Positions 35,720 to 44,763 of a DNA stretch of 64,000 bases are shown here, piece by piece. The stretch lies in NCBI RefSeq assembly GCF_001463745.1, contig NZ_BBWJ01000056.1:1-64000 (forward strand), written 5' to 3'. This stretch comes from Aureimonas sp. AU22. GTDB taxonomy: Bacteria > Pseudomonadota > Alphaproteobacteria > Rhizobiales > Rhizobiaceae. The notes beneath the pieces are model-generated. The model made no database searches. It saw nothing but the letters and a program-made list of their open reading frames with translations, and was not told the DNA's origin. The translations under genes were made by a program, and so were the position numbers. Within the stretch, counting starts at the first letter, position 1, and the number at the start of each line of letters is the position of its first letter.

Positions 35720-36802
35720 CTACCGCGCGTCGGCGAGGAGACGCAGCACCTGGCCGGGGCGCTCATGCTCGACGAGCTCGCCGGCGAAGCGCTCCGCGAG
35801 GCCCGCGAAGCCGTCGATGTCGGTGAAGACGAGGGCGCGCGGCGCGTGGAACGGCCCGAGACGCACCGTGCCGGCCTGGACGGCGAGAACGGGATCGCCG
35901 GTTTCGGGCGCCAGGCACGCGTCGATGCGCGAGACCGAAGCCTCGATCCCGCGTCGTGCGATCTCCGCCTCGATGCGGCCGGCGACGTCGTGCCACGCGA
36001 GCGAGGACGCCGCCTCATGCCAGAACACCGGCTCGTCGAGCCGGAACGGCAGCGCGGCGGCATAGGTGTCGAGCCAGGAGGCGCGGGTGGCGGCCATGGC
36101 GAGCTGGCGTGCCTCGACCTCCCCGTCCGGCAGATCCCAGTCCTCGACCGGCGTTAGCGCGATGCCGAGAAGCAGGGCGGACAGATCGCCCTCCGCCTCC
36201 CCGACGTGCGGGAGTGCGGCGTCGGCGAGTGCGGCGTCGGCGCGCGCGGAGGCGTCGCCGGCCGCCGCCCCCTCGATCAGCCCCGACAGGCCGTCGACGA
36301 GCCGGGAGACCGCGGCCGGCCCGATGCCCGCAAGGTCCACCGCCGCGGGCGCGAGCACCACGGGCAGGATCGCGATCGCCGCGTTTTCCGGAAACACGCC
36401 GGATTCTCGCAAGGACGACCCGAGCGTCCCGAGGCTTACCGGGTCCGCCACGAAGCGACGGATCTCCGCCGCCTCGCCGGCGACCGGAAAGAGGATCGGC
36501 TGCAGGTCGAACGCCGTTTCCTCGCCGGACGGCGACGTCGCGGTCAGGCCGGCCCAAGCGCCCTGCGCGAAGACCTCGCGCCGGAACGCCTCGAAGCCGC
36601 CTTCGAGGAACGCGTCGAGCTCGGGTTCGAGCTTCGCCCACGCCGCGTCGAAGCCTTCGAGGGCGAAGTCGAGCTCCACCGGTTCTTCAGCGGAAAAGGC
36701 GGCCGCGGCGGTGAAGAGCGCGCGCTCCGTCGGCGTCTTGCCGCGCTTCTGCGCCTGCCGCGCGAGCTTGGCCGCGAAGCGGCGATCCTGCCTGTTGGTC
36801 AT
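35720..36802 (-). CDS. Hypothetical protein, 360 aa
   Basis: 360 residues, acidic and Ala-rich, no signal peptide, no membrane segment, no domain recognised. It starts MTNRQDRRFAAKLARQAQKRG, a basic N-terminal helix, and the rest is acidic (many Glu/Asp, about one fifth Ala). A segment ALVFTDIDGFAGLAERF near the C-terminus resembles the opening of nucleotide cyclase homology domains but nothing further supports that. ATG 36802 is chosen over ATG 36829. It is flanked by convergent or unrelated small genes. Confidence 0.75.
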   Translation of the reverse strand: MTNRQDRRFAAKLARQAQKRGKTPTERALFTAAAAFSAEEPVELDFALEGFDAAWAKLEPELDAFLEGGFEAFRREVFAQGAWAGLTATSPSGEETAFDLQPILFPVAGEAAEIRRFVADPVSLGTLGSSLRESGVFPENAAIAILPVVLAPAAVDLAGIGPAAVSRLVDGLSGLIEGAAAGDASARADAALADAALPHVGEAEGDLSALLLGIALTPVEDWDLPDGEVEARQLAMAATRASWLDTYAAALPFRLDEPVFWHEAASSLAWHDVAGRIEAEIARRGIEASVSRIDACLAPETGDPVLAVQAGTVRLGPFHAPRALVFTDIDGFAGLAERFAGELVEHERPGQVLRLLADAR

Positions 36803-36967
36803 GCCGCGTCTTTCGTTGTCCCGGCCCATGCGCCGCCGGGGCTCGTTACCACCTCGCGCAGGCCGAGGCACCCCCGGGGGTGCGGCGCAGCCCGCGCGTT
36901 GCCATCAAACCGCCCGCAACGCCCCGTCTTTCCCTGGTCGCAATGCCGGACCCAAAGGATGGAACCC

Positions 36968-37285
36968 ATGCGCCTGCCCGCCGTCACGATCTCCCTCGGA
37001 CTTGCGATCGCCGCCCTGTCGGCATCGGTGGCTTCCGCCTCCAGCCCGGACGCCTGGGCCGAGTTCGACGCGCGGGTGACGAAGGCCTGCGTCGCGGCGA
37101 GCGGCATCCGGAACGCGCGCCCCTCCCCGATCGTCGGCTTCGACGACCGCGTGGGAACCGTCGCCATGCTGGTGTCCGATCGCAAGCGGGGCGGATCCGC
37201 GCCGAAGCTCTGCCTCTACGACAAGCGGGCGCGCAAGGCGTTCGTCGACGAGGCGGCGGACTGGTCGGCGCCGCCGCAGCGGTGA
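36968..37285 (+). CDS. Small periplasmic hypothetical protein
   Basis: 105 residues with a signal peptide (cleavage near SVASA-SS, residue 24). The mature domain has two cysteines (KACVAAS and KLCLYD) that could form a disulfide. No family recognised. ATG 36968 has AAAGGA eight bases upstream; ATG 36959 in the same frame would overlap that signal. It converges with nagA. Confidence 0.7.
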   Translation: MRLPAVTISLGLAIAALSASVASASSPDAWAEFDARVTKACVAASGIRNARPSPIVGFDDRVGTVAMLVSDRKRGGSAPKLCLYDKRARKAFVDEAADWSAPPQR

Positions 37286-37295
37286 GGCCGGCGGT

Positions 37296-38444
37296 TCAGC
37301 CGAGCGCGACCGGCGTCCCGCCGATCCAGACGCCCTTGAGCTCCAACGCCTCGTCGATCCAGACCATGTCGGCGCGGCTTCCCGGCCCGAGGCGCCCGTG
37401 GGTGGCGGCAAGCCCCAGGAACTCGGCGGCATGGGTAGAGCAGAGGCGGAGCGCCTCCTCCAGATCGAAGCCGAGCGTGCGCACGAGATAGTGCAGCGCC
37501 CCGATCATCGAGAGGTCGGAGCCGGCGAGCGTGCCGTCGGCGAGCGTCAGGCGTCCATTCTCGCGCCGGGCTTCGCGCCCATTCAGCTCGAACACGTCGC
37601 GGGGCGAGCCGACGGTCGGCATCGCGTCGGTGACCGCGATCAGCGTCCTCGGTCCGCGCTTGGCCCGGAGCGCCGCCCCGAGCGCGGCGGGATGGACATG
37701 ATGTCCGTCCGGAATGAACCCGCACCAGACGTCTGGCGCATCCAGCGCGGCGCCGACGAGACCCGGCTCGCGGTTGCCGAGCTGGCTCATCGCGTTGAAG
37801 AGATGGGTGACGCAGGAGGCTCCGGCAGCGAAGGCTCGGTGCGCCGTCTCGTAGCTGGCGTCGGTGTGGCCGAGGGACACGCGGATGCCGGCCGCCGCCA
37901 GGGCCGAGATCTGCGCCGCCGTGACGCTTTCCGGCGCGACGGTGAGAAGGAACGGGCGCACGCGCGAGGCGCACAGGGCCTCGAGGTCGGCATCATTCAT
38001 ACGCCGGATCAGCGCCGGATCGTGCGCGCCCTTGCGGGCCACAGACAGGAACGGCCCCTCGACGTGGATGCCGGCGCAACCAGGCACGCCGCCCCGCATC
38101 GCAGCCTCGACGGCCTCGATCGCGGCGAAGGTGACCTCCGGCCGGTCGGTGATCACGGTGGGCAGGAGCGCCGTCGAGCCGAAGCGGGCATGGGCGGCGC
38201 AGATTGCGCGGATGCCCTCGACGTCGGGTGCCTCGTTGAAGAGGACGCCGCCGCCGCCGTTGACCTGGATGTCGACGAAGCCCGGCGCGAGAAGGCCGCC
38301 GTCGAGCCGCACGGTCGCGACATCGGGGCCGAGCTCGCTTGGGGGCACGATCGCCGCGACACGGCCGCCCTCTGCCACCAGCGCTGAGGATGCGTGGCGG
38401 GTTGCCCCGTCGAAGATGTCGGCGCCAAGATACGCAACCGTCAT
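37296..38444 (-). CDS. nagA: N-acetylglucosamine-6-phosphate deacetylase
   Basis: 382-residue amidohydrolase that removes acetate from GlcNAc-6-phosphate. Metal and active-site residues are visible: Glu in IHVEGPFLS, SLGHTDAS, THLFNAMSQL, PDGHHVHP, and the catalytic Asp in AVTDAM. It lies downstream of the SIS deaminase, sharing one base with its stop (TGATG), so the two act in sequence. Confidence 0.93.
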   Translation of the reverse strand: MTVAYLGADIFDGATRHASSALVAEGGRVAAIVPPSELGPDVATVRLDGGLLAPGFVDIQVNGGGGVLFNEAPDVEGIRAICAAHARFGSTALLPTVITDRPEVTFAAIEAVEAAMRGGVPGCAGIHVEGPFLSVARKGAHDPALIRRMNDADLEALCASRVRPFLLTVAPESVTAAQISALAAAGIRVSLGHTDASYETAHRAFAAGASCVTHLFNAMSQLGNREPGLVGAALDAPDVWCGFIPDGHHVHPAALGAALRAKRGPRTLIAVTDAMPTVGSPRDVFELNGREARRENGRLTLADGTLAGSDLSMIGALHYLVRTLGFDLEEALRLCSTHAAEFLGLAATHGRLGPGSRADMVWIDEALELKGVWIGGTPVALG

Positions 38445-39469
38445 CACAGCGTCTCCGTCACCTTCTTGAGGCCGCGCGGCACGTCGGGGTCGTGGCCGCG
38501 CGCCCGCGCGACGCCCTCGACGAAGCGATAGAAGGATACGAGCATCGACAGGGGCTCGGTCAACGGGTGACCGGTCTGGGCGTGAGGCAGCCGCGTGCCC
38601 GCGCCCGCCTCGCCCACCGTGAAGAGCGCGGCGCCCGAGTTCGCGACGCGGGTGCAGATTTCGGCGAGGCCCGGCCGCGCCGCATCGTCCGGCACGAAGG
38701 CGAGGACGGGAAAACCCTCCTCGACCAGCGACACCGGCCCGTGCAGCACCTCGGCGCCGGAATAGGCCTCGGCATGCAGCACGGAGGTTTCCTTCAGCTT
38801 CAGCGCCGCCTCGCTGGCGACCGCGAAACCCGGGCCGCGCCCGAGCGCATAGAGCGAGCGGGCGCCCGCCGCCGTCTCGAGCGCCGGCGACCAATCCTGG
38901 TTGAGGGCCTCGGCGAGCTGGTCCGGCAGGGCCCGCAGCGCCGCCTTCAGCGTTTCGTCGGCGCTCCAGGCGGCCAGCAGCGACAGCGCCCCGACGACGG
39001 AGGTGACGAAGCTCTTGGTCGCCGCGACGCTGCGCTCGGGCCCGGCGCGCAAGGGAAGTTGCCAATGGGCGGCCTGCCCCAGCGGCGAACCCTCGACATT
39101 GACGAGTGCGATCGTCTCGGCGCCGCCGTCCCGCGCCGCCCGGAGGAGCGCCACGATATCGGGGCTCTTGCCGGACTGCGAGACGGCGAGCGCCGCCTGC
39201 CCCTCGAGATGCAGCCGCGTGCCGTAGACGGATACGACCGAGGGGCCGAGCGAGGCGACCGGCCGGCCGGTGAGGATCTCGGCCGCATACTTGAAATAGG
39301 TCGCCGCGTGGTCGGACGACCCGCGCGCGACGGTGACGGTGACGGCGGGGGAGAGGTCGGCAAGGCGCCTTGCGATGACTTCCACCGCCTCGCCCGACCC
39401 ATCGAGAAAACGGCGGACGGCCTCCGGGATTTCGGCGATCTCGCGGGCCATGAGGCTGGTGTCGGTCAT
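38444..39469 (-). CDS. SIS-domain glucosamine-6-phosphate deaminase (NagB-II type)
   Basis: 341 residues with two SIS domains and no N-terminal glutaminase, i.e. the C-terminal half of GlmS. Motifs VARGSSDHAATYFKY, AVSQSGKSPDIVALL, TKSFVTSV and LKLKETSVLHAEAYSGAEVLHGP are typical of NagB-II deaminases, which convert GlcN-6-P to fructose-6-P. Next to nagA this is the expected second step. It overlaps the GntR gene by four bases. Confidence 0.9.
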   Translation of the reverse strand: MTDTSLMAREIAEIPEAVRRFLDGSGEAVEVIARRLADLSPAVTVTVARGSSDHAATYFKYAAEILTGRPVASLGPSVVSVYGTRLHLEGQAALAVSQSGKSPDIVALLRAARDGGAETIALVNVEGSPLGQAAHWQLPLRAGPERSVAATKSFVTSVVGALSLLAAWSADETLKAALRALPDQLAEALNQDWSPALETAAGARSLYALGRGPGFAVASEAALKLKETSVLHAEAYSGAEVLHGPVSLVEEGFPVLAFVPDDAARPGLAEICTRVANSGAALFTVGEAGAGTRLPHAQTGHPLTEPLSMLVSFYRFVEGVARARGHDPDVPRGLKKVTETL

Positions 39470-40224
39470 GGGGCTCCTCCTCCGGACAGGCTGAGTTCGG
39501 CGACGAAGTCGTAGGCGTCGCCGCGATAATGGGACTGGGTGAACTCGACGGGACGCCCTTCCTCGTCGAAGGACACACGGATGATGGAGAGCGCGGCCGT
39601 GCCCGGCGCCACGTCGAGCAGCGCCGCCTCGTCGGCCGGAAGGTTGGCCGCGCCGATGCGCTGCAGCGCCCGAACCGGATGGCGGCCGGCGGCGCCCATC
39701 GCGGCGTAGAGCGAGGTTTCGACGAGCGCGGGATCGGGCAGGATGGTGGCGGGAACGCAGGCGCGCTCGACCGCCAGCGGCACCCCGTCGGCGCGGCGGA
39801 GACGATGGATGCGGCAGACGAGATCGCCCGGCGAAAGGGCGAGCTGCATGGCCTCCGTCGGCGTCACCCGCTCCAGGCTGCGCAGGAGCCAGTCGGAGGT
39901 CGTGCGCCGTCCGCGCGTCGCCATGTCCTCCGAGAACGAGGTGAGATGGGAAAGCCCCTGCTGAAGCTTGCGCCGGCCGCCCGAGACGAAGGTTCCCGAG
40001 CCCTGCCGCTGCTCGACGACACCCTCGCCCGCCAGGCCCGCCAGGGCCTTGCGCACTGTCACACGTGAGACACCGAGGCTTTCCGCGAGGTCGCGCTCGG
40101 GGGGAAGGGCGTCAGCGGGCTTCAGATCGCCCGTCTCGACGGCGGCGCGGATCAGGGCCTGGAGGCGGAGGTAGAGCGGTCCCTCGCCGGGCTTCAGCGC
40201 GCCGATCTTGAGGAGCGCGCTCAT
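39466..40224 (-). CDS. GntR-family regulator, HutC/UTRA type (NagR/NagQ-like)
   Basis: 252 residues: winged helix ([40 protein letters not shown]) and a UTRA ligand domain. UTRA regulators next to nag genes (NagR, NagQ, DasR) respond to GlcNAc-6-P or GlcN-6-P. It is probably the repressor of both arms of the amino-sugar regulon; candidate sites lie at 41125-41140 and 41308-41323. Overlaps its neighbours by four bases on each side. Confidence 0.9.
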   Translation of the reverse strand: MSALLKIGALKPGEGPLYLRLQALIRAAVETGDLKPADALPPERDLAESLGVSRVTVRKALAGLAGEGVVEQRQGSGTFVSGGRRKLQQGLSHLTSFSEDMATRGRRTTSDWLLRSLERVTPTEAMQLALSPGDLVCRIHRLRRADGVPLAVERACVPATILPDPALVETSLYAAMGAAGRHPVRALQRIGAANLPADEAALLDVAPGTAALSIIRVSFDEEGRPVEFTQSHYRGDAYDFVAELSLSGGGAP

Positions 40225-41108
40225 GCGCGCCCGCCCGCGGCGCGGTGAATGGCGCGGGCGAGATCGATGCCGCCCTCCATCGCGTCCCCCTCCGGCTCCA
40301 CCAGGATCGCCCGGAGATCGGCGGCAAGGCGCGGACGGTAGCGCGGCGCCTGGCCGCCGAGAAGCGCAAGCGCGGGCGCGCCGAGCGCGGTCATCCGGCG
40401 CAGCATGGGTTCGATGTCGGCGAGCGAATCCGCGACGAGACGGTCCGCCACCGGGTCGCCGCCTTCCGCGAAATCCCAGACGAGGGGGGCAAGGCTGCCG
40501 AAGTCGCGCGGCAGGGCGCCCGTCGCGAACTCGACGACGGCTTCCGCCGAGCCGCCGAAGCGCGCGAGGACGGCGTCGCAGAAGGGCGTGCGGGGCCGGG
40601 CCCCGTCGAGCGCGAGAAGCGCCTGCGCCAGGGCGCGGCGGCCGAGATCGGCGCCGCTGCCCTGGTCGGACACGAGCATGCCCCAGCCGCCCAGCAGCGT
40701 CTGCGCGCCGCGCGCTCGCACGCAGTAGGCGGTTCCCGTTCCGAGGATCGCGATGCCCCCCTCGCCGCCCGCGAACGCCCCGCGACAGGCGGTGACCGCG
40801 TCGGTCTCGAGCCCGAAGGCGGCAAACGGCAGGTGGCGCGCGTGCAGCGCTTCGGCGACCGAGGGCACGTTGGCGCCGGCGAGGCCAAGGCCGGCGTGGC
40901 AGCGCGCGAGATCGGGGGGCCCGAGCCCTCCCACTTCCAGCGCGCGCTCGACTGTCGCGACGATCACAGCAAGCGCCGCGTCAAGCCCGGCGAAGACGTT
41001 GGCCGTGCCTCCTGTCGCTTCGCCGACGAGCGAGCCGTCGATGCCGCGCACGCGCACGCGGCAGTTCGTGCCACCGCCATCGACCCCGACGAGCAACGCT
41101 TCGGACAT
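40221..41108 (-). CDS. BadF-type N-acetylglucosamine kinase
   Basis: 295 residues, BadF/BadG/BcrA/BcrD ATPase family. Phosphate-1 loop VGVDGGGTNCR, then GLAGANVPS, AILGTGTAY and GGWGMLVSDQGSGADLGRRA are as in human-type GlcNAc kinases. It likely phosphorylates imported amino sugar before NagA. ATG 41108 is preceded by AAGGAGCGGGGC. First gene of the leftward operon. Confidence 0.9.
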   Translation of the reverse strand: MSEALLVGVDGGGTNCRVRVRGIDGSLVGEATGGTANVFAGLDAALAVIVATVERALEVGGLGPPDLARCHAGLGLAGANVPSVAEALHARHLPFAAFGLETDAVTACRGAFAGGEGGIAILGTGTAYCVRARGAQTLLGGWGMLVSDQGSGADLGRRALAQALLALDGARPRTPFCDAVLARFGGSAEAVVEFATGALPRDFGSLAPLVWDFAEGGDPVADRLVADSLADIEPMLRRMTALGAPALALLGGQAPRYRPRLAADLRAILVEPEGDAMEGGIDLARAIHRAAGGRA

Positions 41109-41528
41109 GCCCCGCTCCTTAGCGACCAAAACAATACCAATCGAGCTATACGGGACGCGAGGATTCACCGCCAGCCTTTTCTTCGCCTCCGCGATCCCAG
41201 CCGATCCCGCGGAAATCAGTGCCCGGGTATCGAAATCGCTCAAACGATGCCGGGTTTTTCCGCAACTGCGAAGAGCGTTGTAAAACTTTGCAGGCGCTTC
41301 TGGACAAATGGTTTTAGGTTGGTACGATCCGGCCCAAGAAAATGCAGGGAGGGGTCGGCACCACCGAACCCCGTGATTCGACGGTCAGGGTTCGCAGCGG
41401 TCGCCGCCTTCGGGGGCGCGCCGATCGCCCCCTCGTGCTCCGTCGTCGCGCGGCCGGTGATCCGGCCTTCCTGCTTGTGCAGCAAGGTCGCCGCCGCGGG
41501 GCGCACCGGCCGGATAGGGAGTGCGAGC
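41109..41528. promoter_or_regulatory. Divergent control region of the amino-sugar regulon
   Basis: 420 bases without a gene. Leftward: TTGGT repeated 11 bases apart (minus strand, 41140-41136 and 41129-41125). Rightward: ATGGT at 41308-41312 and TTGGT at 41319-41323, again 11 bases apart. One helical turn between half-sites and presence on both sides suggest operators of the UTRA-GntR regulator. The 41340-41520 part is GC-rich leader with no feature seen. Confidence 0.6.
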
Positions 41529-42431
41529 TTGGCGACAGGTCTTCGCCGCACCGAACAGCGCGACCCGGCTTCCCAGGGGATCGACGCCTGCGTGCCGGAA
41601 GAGGTGCTCGCGCGCCTCCTCTCCGGCCAGGTGCGTGCGCTGGGTGCCGTGGAAGCTGCCCTGCCGGAGATCGCGCGGGCGGTCGCCATCGCGGCATCGG
41701 CGTTGGAGCGCGGCGGACGCCTCGTCTATCTCGCCGCCGGCAGCCCGGCCCTGATCGCGCTCGCCGACGCACTCGAAATTCCCCAGACCTACGGCGAACC
41801 GTCGGAACGCTTCCCCACGATCCTCGCCGGCGGCCTCGGCATCGTCCGCGACTTCGCCGGCGGCCCGGAGGACGACGCCGCCGCCGGGCGGCGGGATGTG
41901 GCGGCGGCCGGCATCGGCCCGGCGGACTGCGTCCTCGCGGTCTCCGCCAGCGGCTCCACCCCGTTCGTGACGGCGGGTCTTGCCGCCGCCCGCGCCGCGG
42001 GCGCGGCGACGATCGCCATCGCCAACAACGCCGGCGCGCCGCTTCTCGCCGGGGCCGACGTCGCCATCCTTCTCGACACCGGTCCCGAAGTGGTCGCCGG
42101 CTCGACGCGCATGGGCGCGGGAACGGCGCAGAAGGCGGTCCTTAACATGATCTCGACGGCGCTGGCCGTTCGGCGCGGCCATGTCCACGACGGGCACATG
42201 GTGAGCCTTCGCGCCGACAACGCCAAGCTGCGCGAGCGCGCCACGCGCATGGTGGCGGACGCGGCCGCGGCGACGCCGGAAGCTGCCGCCGCTGCGCTTC
42301 GAGATGCCGGGGGCGAGGTGAAGCCCGCCGTGCTCATCGCCGCCGGCGCCTCCGACCTTTCCGACGCGCGGGCACGCCTTGCCCGCGCGGACGGCAACCT
42401 GCGACGGGCGCTCGACACGCTCGGACGATAA
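41529..42431 (+). CDS. murQ: N-acetylmuramic acid 6-phosphate etherase
   Basis: 300 residues, SIS-fold etherase that splits MurNAc-6-P into GlcNAc-6-P and D-lactate. Catalytic Glu83 (LEIPQTYG) and Glu114 (GGPEDDA) match the numbering of E. coli MurQ, and SASGSTPFV and GSTRMGAGTAQKAVLNM are present. The usual GAGTSGR phosphosugar loop is replaced by AAGSPAL (residues 69-75). The start is TTG 41529 with AGGGAG eight bases upstream; no ATG fits. First gene of the rightward operon; its D-lactate product recalls the lut operon 39 kb away. Confidence 0.85.
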   Translation: MATGLRRTEQRDPASQGIDACVPEEVLARLLSGQVRALGAVEAALPEIARAVAIAASALERGGRLVYLAAGSPALIALADALEIPQTYGEPSERFPTILAGGLGIVRDFAGGPEDDAAAGRRDVAAAGIGPADCVLAVSASGSTPFVTAGLAAARAAGAATIAIANNAGAPLLAGADVAILLDTGPEVVAGSTRMGAGTAQKAVLNMISTALAVRRGHVHDGHMVSLRADNAKLRERATRMVADAAAATPEAAAAALRDAGGEVKPAVLIAAGASDLSDARARLARADGNLRRALDTLGR

Positions 42432-42473
42432 CGAAAACCCCCGGCGCGTCCGGGAGGGCAACAGGAGACGGCC

Positions 42474-43736
42474 ATGACGACGAGCATCCTCAAGGCGACG
42501 GTGGCGCTTTCAGCCCTCCTCGCCCTTTCCGGCACCGCGCTTGCGCAGACCACGCTGACCATCGAGAGCTGGCGCAACGACGACCTCGCCACCTGGCAGG
42601 AAAAGATCATTCCCGCCTTCGAGGCGCAGCATCCCGGCATCAAGGTGACCTTCGCGCCGACCGCGCCGACGGAATACAACTCGGCGCTCGCCGCCAAGCT
42701 CGACGCGGGCTCGGCCGGCGACCTCGTCGCCTGCCGTCCGTTCGACGCCTCGCTCGGCCTCTTCCAGAAGGGGCAGCTCGCCGACCTCACGAGCCTGCCC
42801 GGCATGGAGAACTTCACGCCGGCCGCCCGCACCGCCTGGGCGACCGACGACGGCTCGCAGACCTTCTGCGTGCCGATGGCCGCCGTGCTGCACGGCTTCA
42901 TGTACAACAAGAAGGCCTTCGAGGAGCTCGGGCTCCAGCCGCCGAAGACCGAGACCGAGTTCTTCGCCCTCCTCGACAAGATCAAGGCGGACGGAACCTA
43001 TGTGCCGCTCGCCATGGGCACCAAGGACCAGTGGGAAGCCGCGACCATGGGCTACCAGAACATCGGCCCGAACTATTGGAAGGGCGAGGAGGGCCGCAAG
43101 GCGCTGATCGCGGGCACGCAGAAGCTGACCGATCCGGACTGGGTGAAGCCGTTCGAGACGCTGGCGAAGTGGGGCCCCTACATGGGCGACGGCTTTCAGG
43201 CGCAGACCTATCCCGACAGCCAGAACCTCTTCACGCTAGGGCGCGCGGCGATCTACCCCGCCGGCTCCTGGGAGATCGCGACCTTCGAGGCGCAGGCCGA
43301 CTTCGAGATCGGCGCCTTCCTGCCGCCGGTCCAGACCGCCGGCGACACCTGCTACGTCTCGGACCATCCGGACATCGCGCTCGGCCTCAACGCCGCCTCC
43401 AAGAACGCGGACGCCGCCAGGACCTTCCTGTCGTGGGTGGCGAGCCCCGAGTTCGCGACGATCTACGCCAACGCCGCGCCGGGCTTCTTCCCGCTGATCG
43501 ACAAGCCGGTGACGCTCAAGAACGCGCTCGCCAAGGAGATCGTCGGCTGGCGGGGCGAGTGCCAGTCCTCGATCCGCTCGACCTACCAGATCCTGTCGCG
43601 CGGCACGCCCAATCTCGAGAACGAGACCTGGACGGCGTCGGCCAACGTGATCAACGGCACCGAGACGCCGGCGCAGGCCGCCGAGAAGCTCCAGAAGGGC
43701 CTCGACAGCTGGTACAAGCCGGCCGCCGCGAAGTGA
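42474..43736 (+). CDS. Sugar ABC transporter substrate-binding protein
   Basis: 420 residues, family 1 extracellular solute-binding protein with signal peptide (cleavage near ALAQ-TT, residue 25). Mature sequence TTLTIESWRNDD...IIPAFEAQHPGIKV is typical. By position it delivers an amino sugar or muropeptide sugar to the two permeases that follow. ATG 42474 follows AACAGGAGACGGCC. Confidence 0.92.
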   Translation: MTTSILKATVALSALLALSGTALAQTTLTIESWRNDDLATWQEKIIPAFEAQHPGIKVTFAPTAPTEYNSALAAKLDAGSAGDLVACRPFDASLGLFQKGQLADLTSLPGMENFTPAARTAWATDDGSQTFCVPMAAVLHGFMYNKKAFEELGLQPPKTETEFFALLDKIKADGTYVPLAMGTKDQWEAATMGYQNIGPNYWKGEEGRKALIAGTQKLTDPDWVKPFETLAKWGPYMGDGFQAQTYPDSQNLFTLGRAAIYPAGSWEIATFEAQADFEIGAFLPPVQTAGDTCYVSDHPDIALGLNAASKNADAARTFLSWVASPEFATIYANAAPGFFPLIDKPVTLKNALAKEIVGWRGECQSSIRSTYQILSRGTPNLENETWTASANVINGTETPAQAAEKLQKGLDSWYKPAAAK

Positions 43737-43813
43737 TCGCCTGAACCATGTCGGGAGGCGGCGTCCGCGCCGCCTCCCCCCACCCCGACCGGACAAGCCT
43801 TGAGGCGCCCCCG

Positions 43814-44752
43814 ATGACGCAAGACCCCAAGGTGGATCTGCCGAAGGCTCGCACGCGCTGGCACATCGCCGTGTTCCTGGCCCCCGCGCTTCTCGTCTAC
43901 ACGATCGTGATGCTCGTTCCGCTGATGCAGACGCTGCTCCTGGCGCTCGAAAACGTGCGCGAAGGCCAGCGCGTCTTCGTCGGCCTCGACAACTTCCGCA
44001 CGCTCTTCGGCGACCCGCGCTTCTCCGAGGGGTTCTGGAACGCGCTTCGAAACAACGTCTATTTCTTCGTCCTTCACATGCTGATCCAAAATCCGATCGG
44101 CATCGCGCTGGCGGCGCTTCTCTCGGTGCCGCGGCTTCGCGGGGTCGCGCTCTACCGCACCGCCCTCTTCCTGCCGACGATCCTCTCCTTCGTGATCGTC
44201 GGCTTTCTGTGGAAGCTCCTTCTCTCGCCGCTCTGGGGCGTCGCGCCGAACCTTCTCGCCTCGGTCGGGCTGAAATCGCTCTTCGCGCCCTGGCTCGGCC
44301 AGGAGGCCTACGCGCTGACCACGGTGTCGCTCGTCTCGATCTGGCAGTTCGTCGGCATCCCGATGATGCTGATCTACGCCGCCCTCATCACCATTCCGAA
44401 GGAGGTGATCGAGGCGGCCGAATGCGACGGGGTCACCGGTTTCCGCCAGTTCTTCAAGATCAAGCTGCCGCTGATCCTGCCGACGATCGGGCTGGTCGGC
44501 GTCCTGACCTTCGTCGGCAACTTCAACGCCTTCGACCTCGTCTACGCCATGCAGGGGGCGCTGGCCGGGCCAAACTTCTCGACCGACATTCTCGGCACCT
44601 ACCTCTACCGCATCTTCTTCGGCTTCCAGCTGCAGGCGGGCGACCGCTACATGGGCGCGACGGTGGCGACGGCCATGTTCCTGATCATCCTCGTCGGCGT
44701 GTGCTTCTACCTTTTCGTCATCCAACGGCGCATGCGCCGCTACCAGATGTGA
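43814..44752 (+). CDS. Sugar ABC transporter permease (MalF-like)
   Basis: 312 residues, six membrane helices, with the EAA loop (EVIEAAECDGVTGFRQFFKIKLPLILPT) that docks on the ATPase. First of two inner-membrane permeases of the importer. ATG 43814 chosen; an upstream in-frame start at 43748 would add an atypical Pro/Arg-rich stretch. Confidence 0.92.
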   Translation: MTQDPKVDLPKARTRWHIAVFLAPALLVYTIVMLVPLMQTLLLALENVREGQRVFVGLDNFRTLFGDPRFSEGFWNALRNNVYFFVLHMLIQNPIGIALAALLSVPRLRGVALYRTALFLPTILSFVIVGFLWKLLLSPLWGVAPNLLASVGLKSLFAPWLGQEAYALTTVSLVSIWQFVGIPMMLIYAALITIPKEVIEAAECDGVTGFRQFFKIKLPLILPTIGLVGVLTFVGNFNAFDLVYAMQGALAGPNFSTDILGTYLYRIFFGFQLQAGDRYMGATVATAMFLIILVGVCFYLFVIQRRMRRYQM

Positions 44753-44763
44753 GGCGGCGGCCG

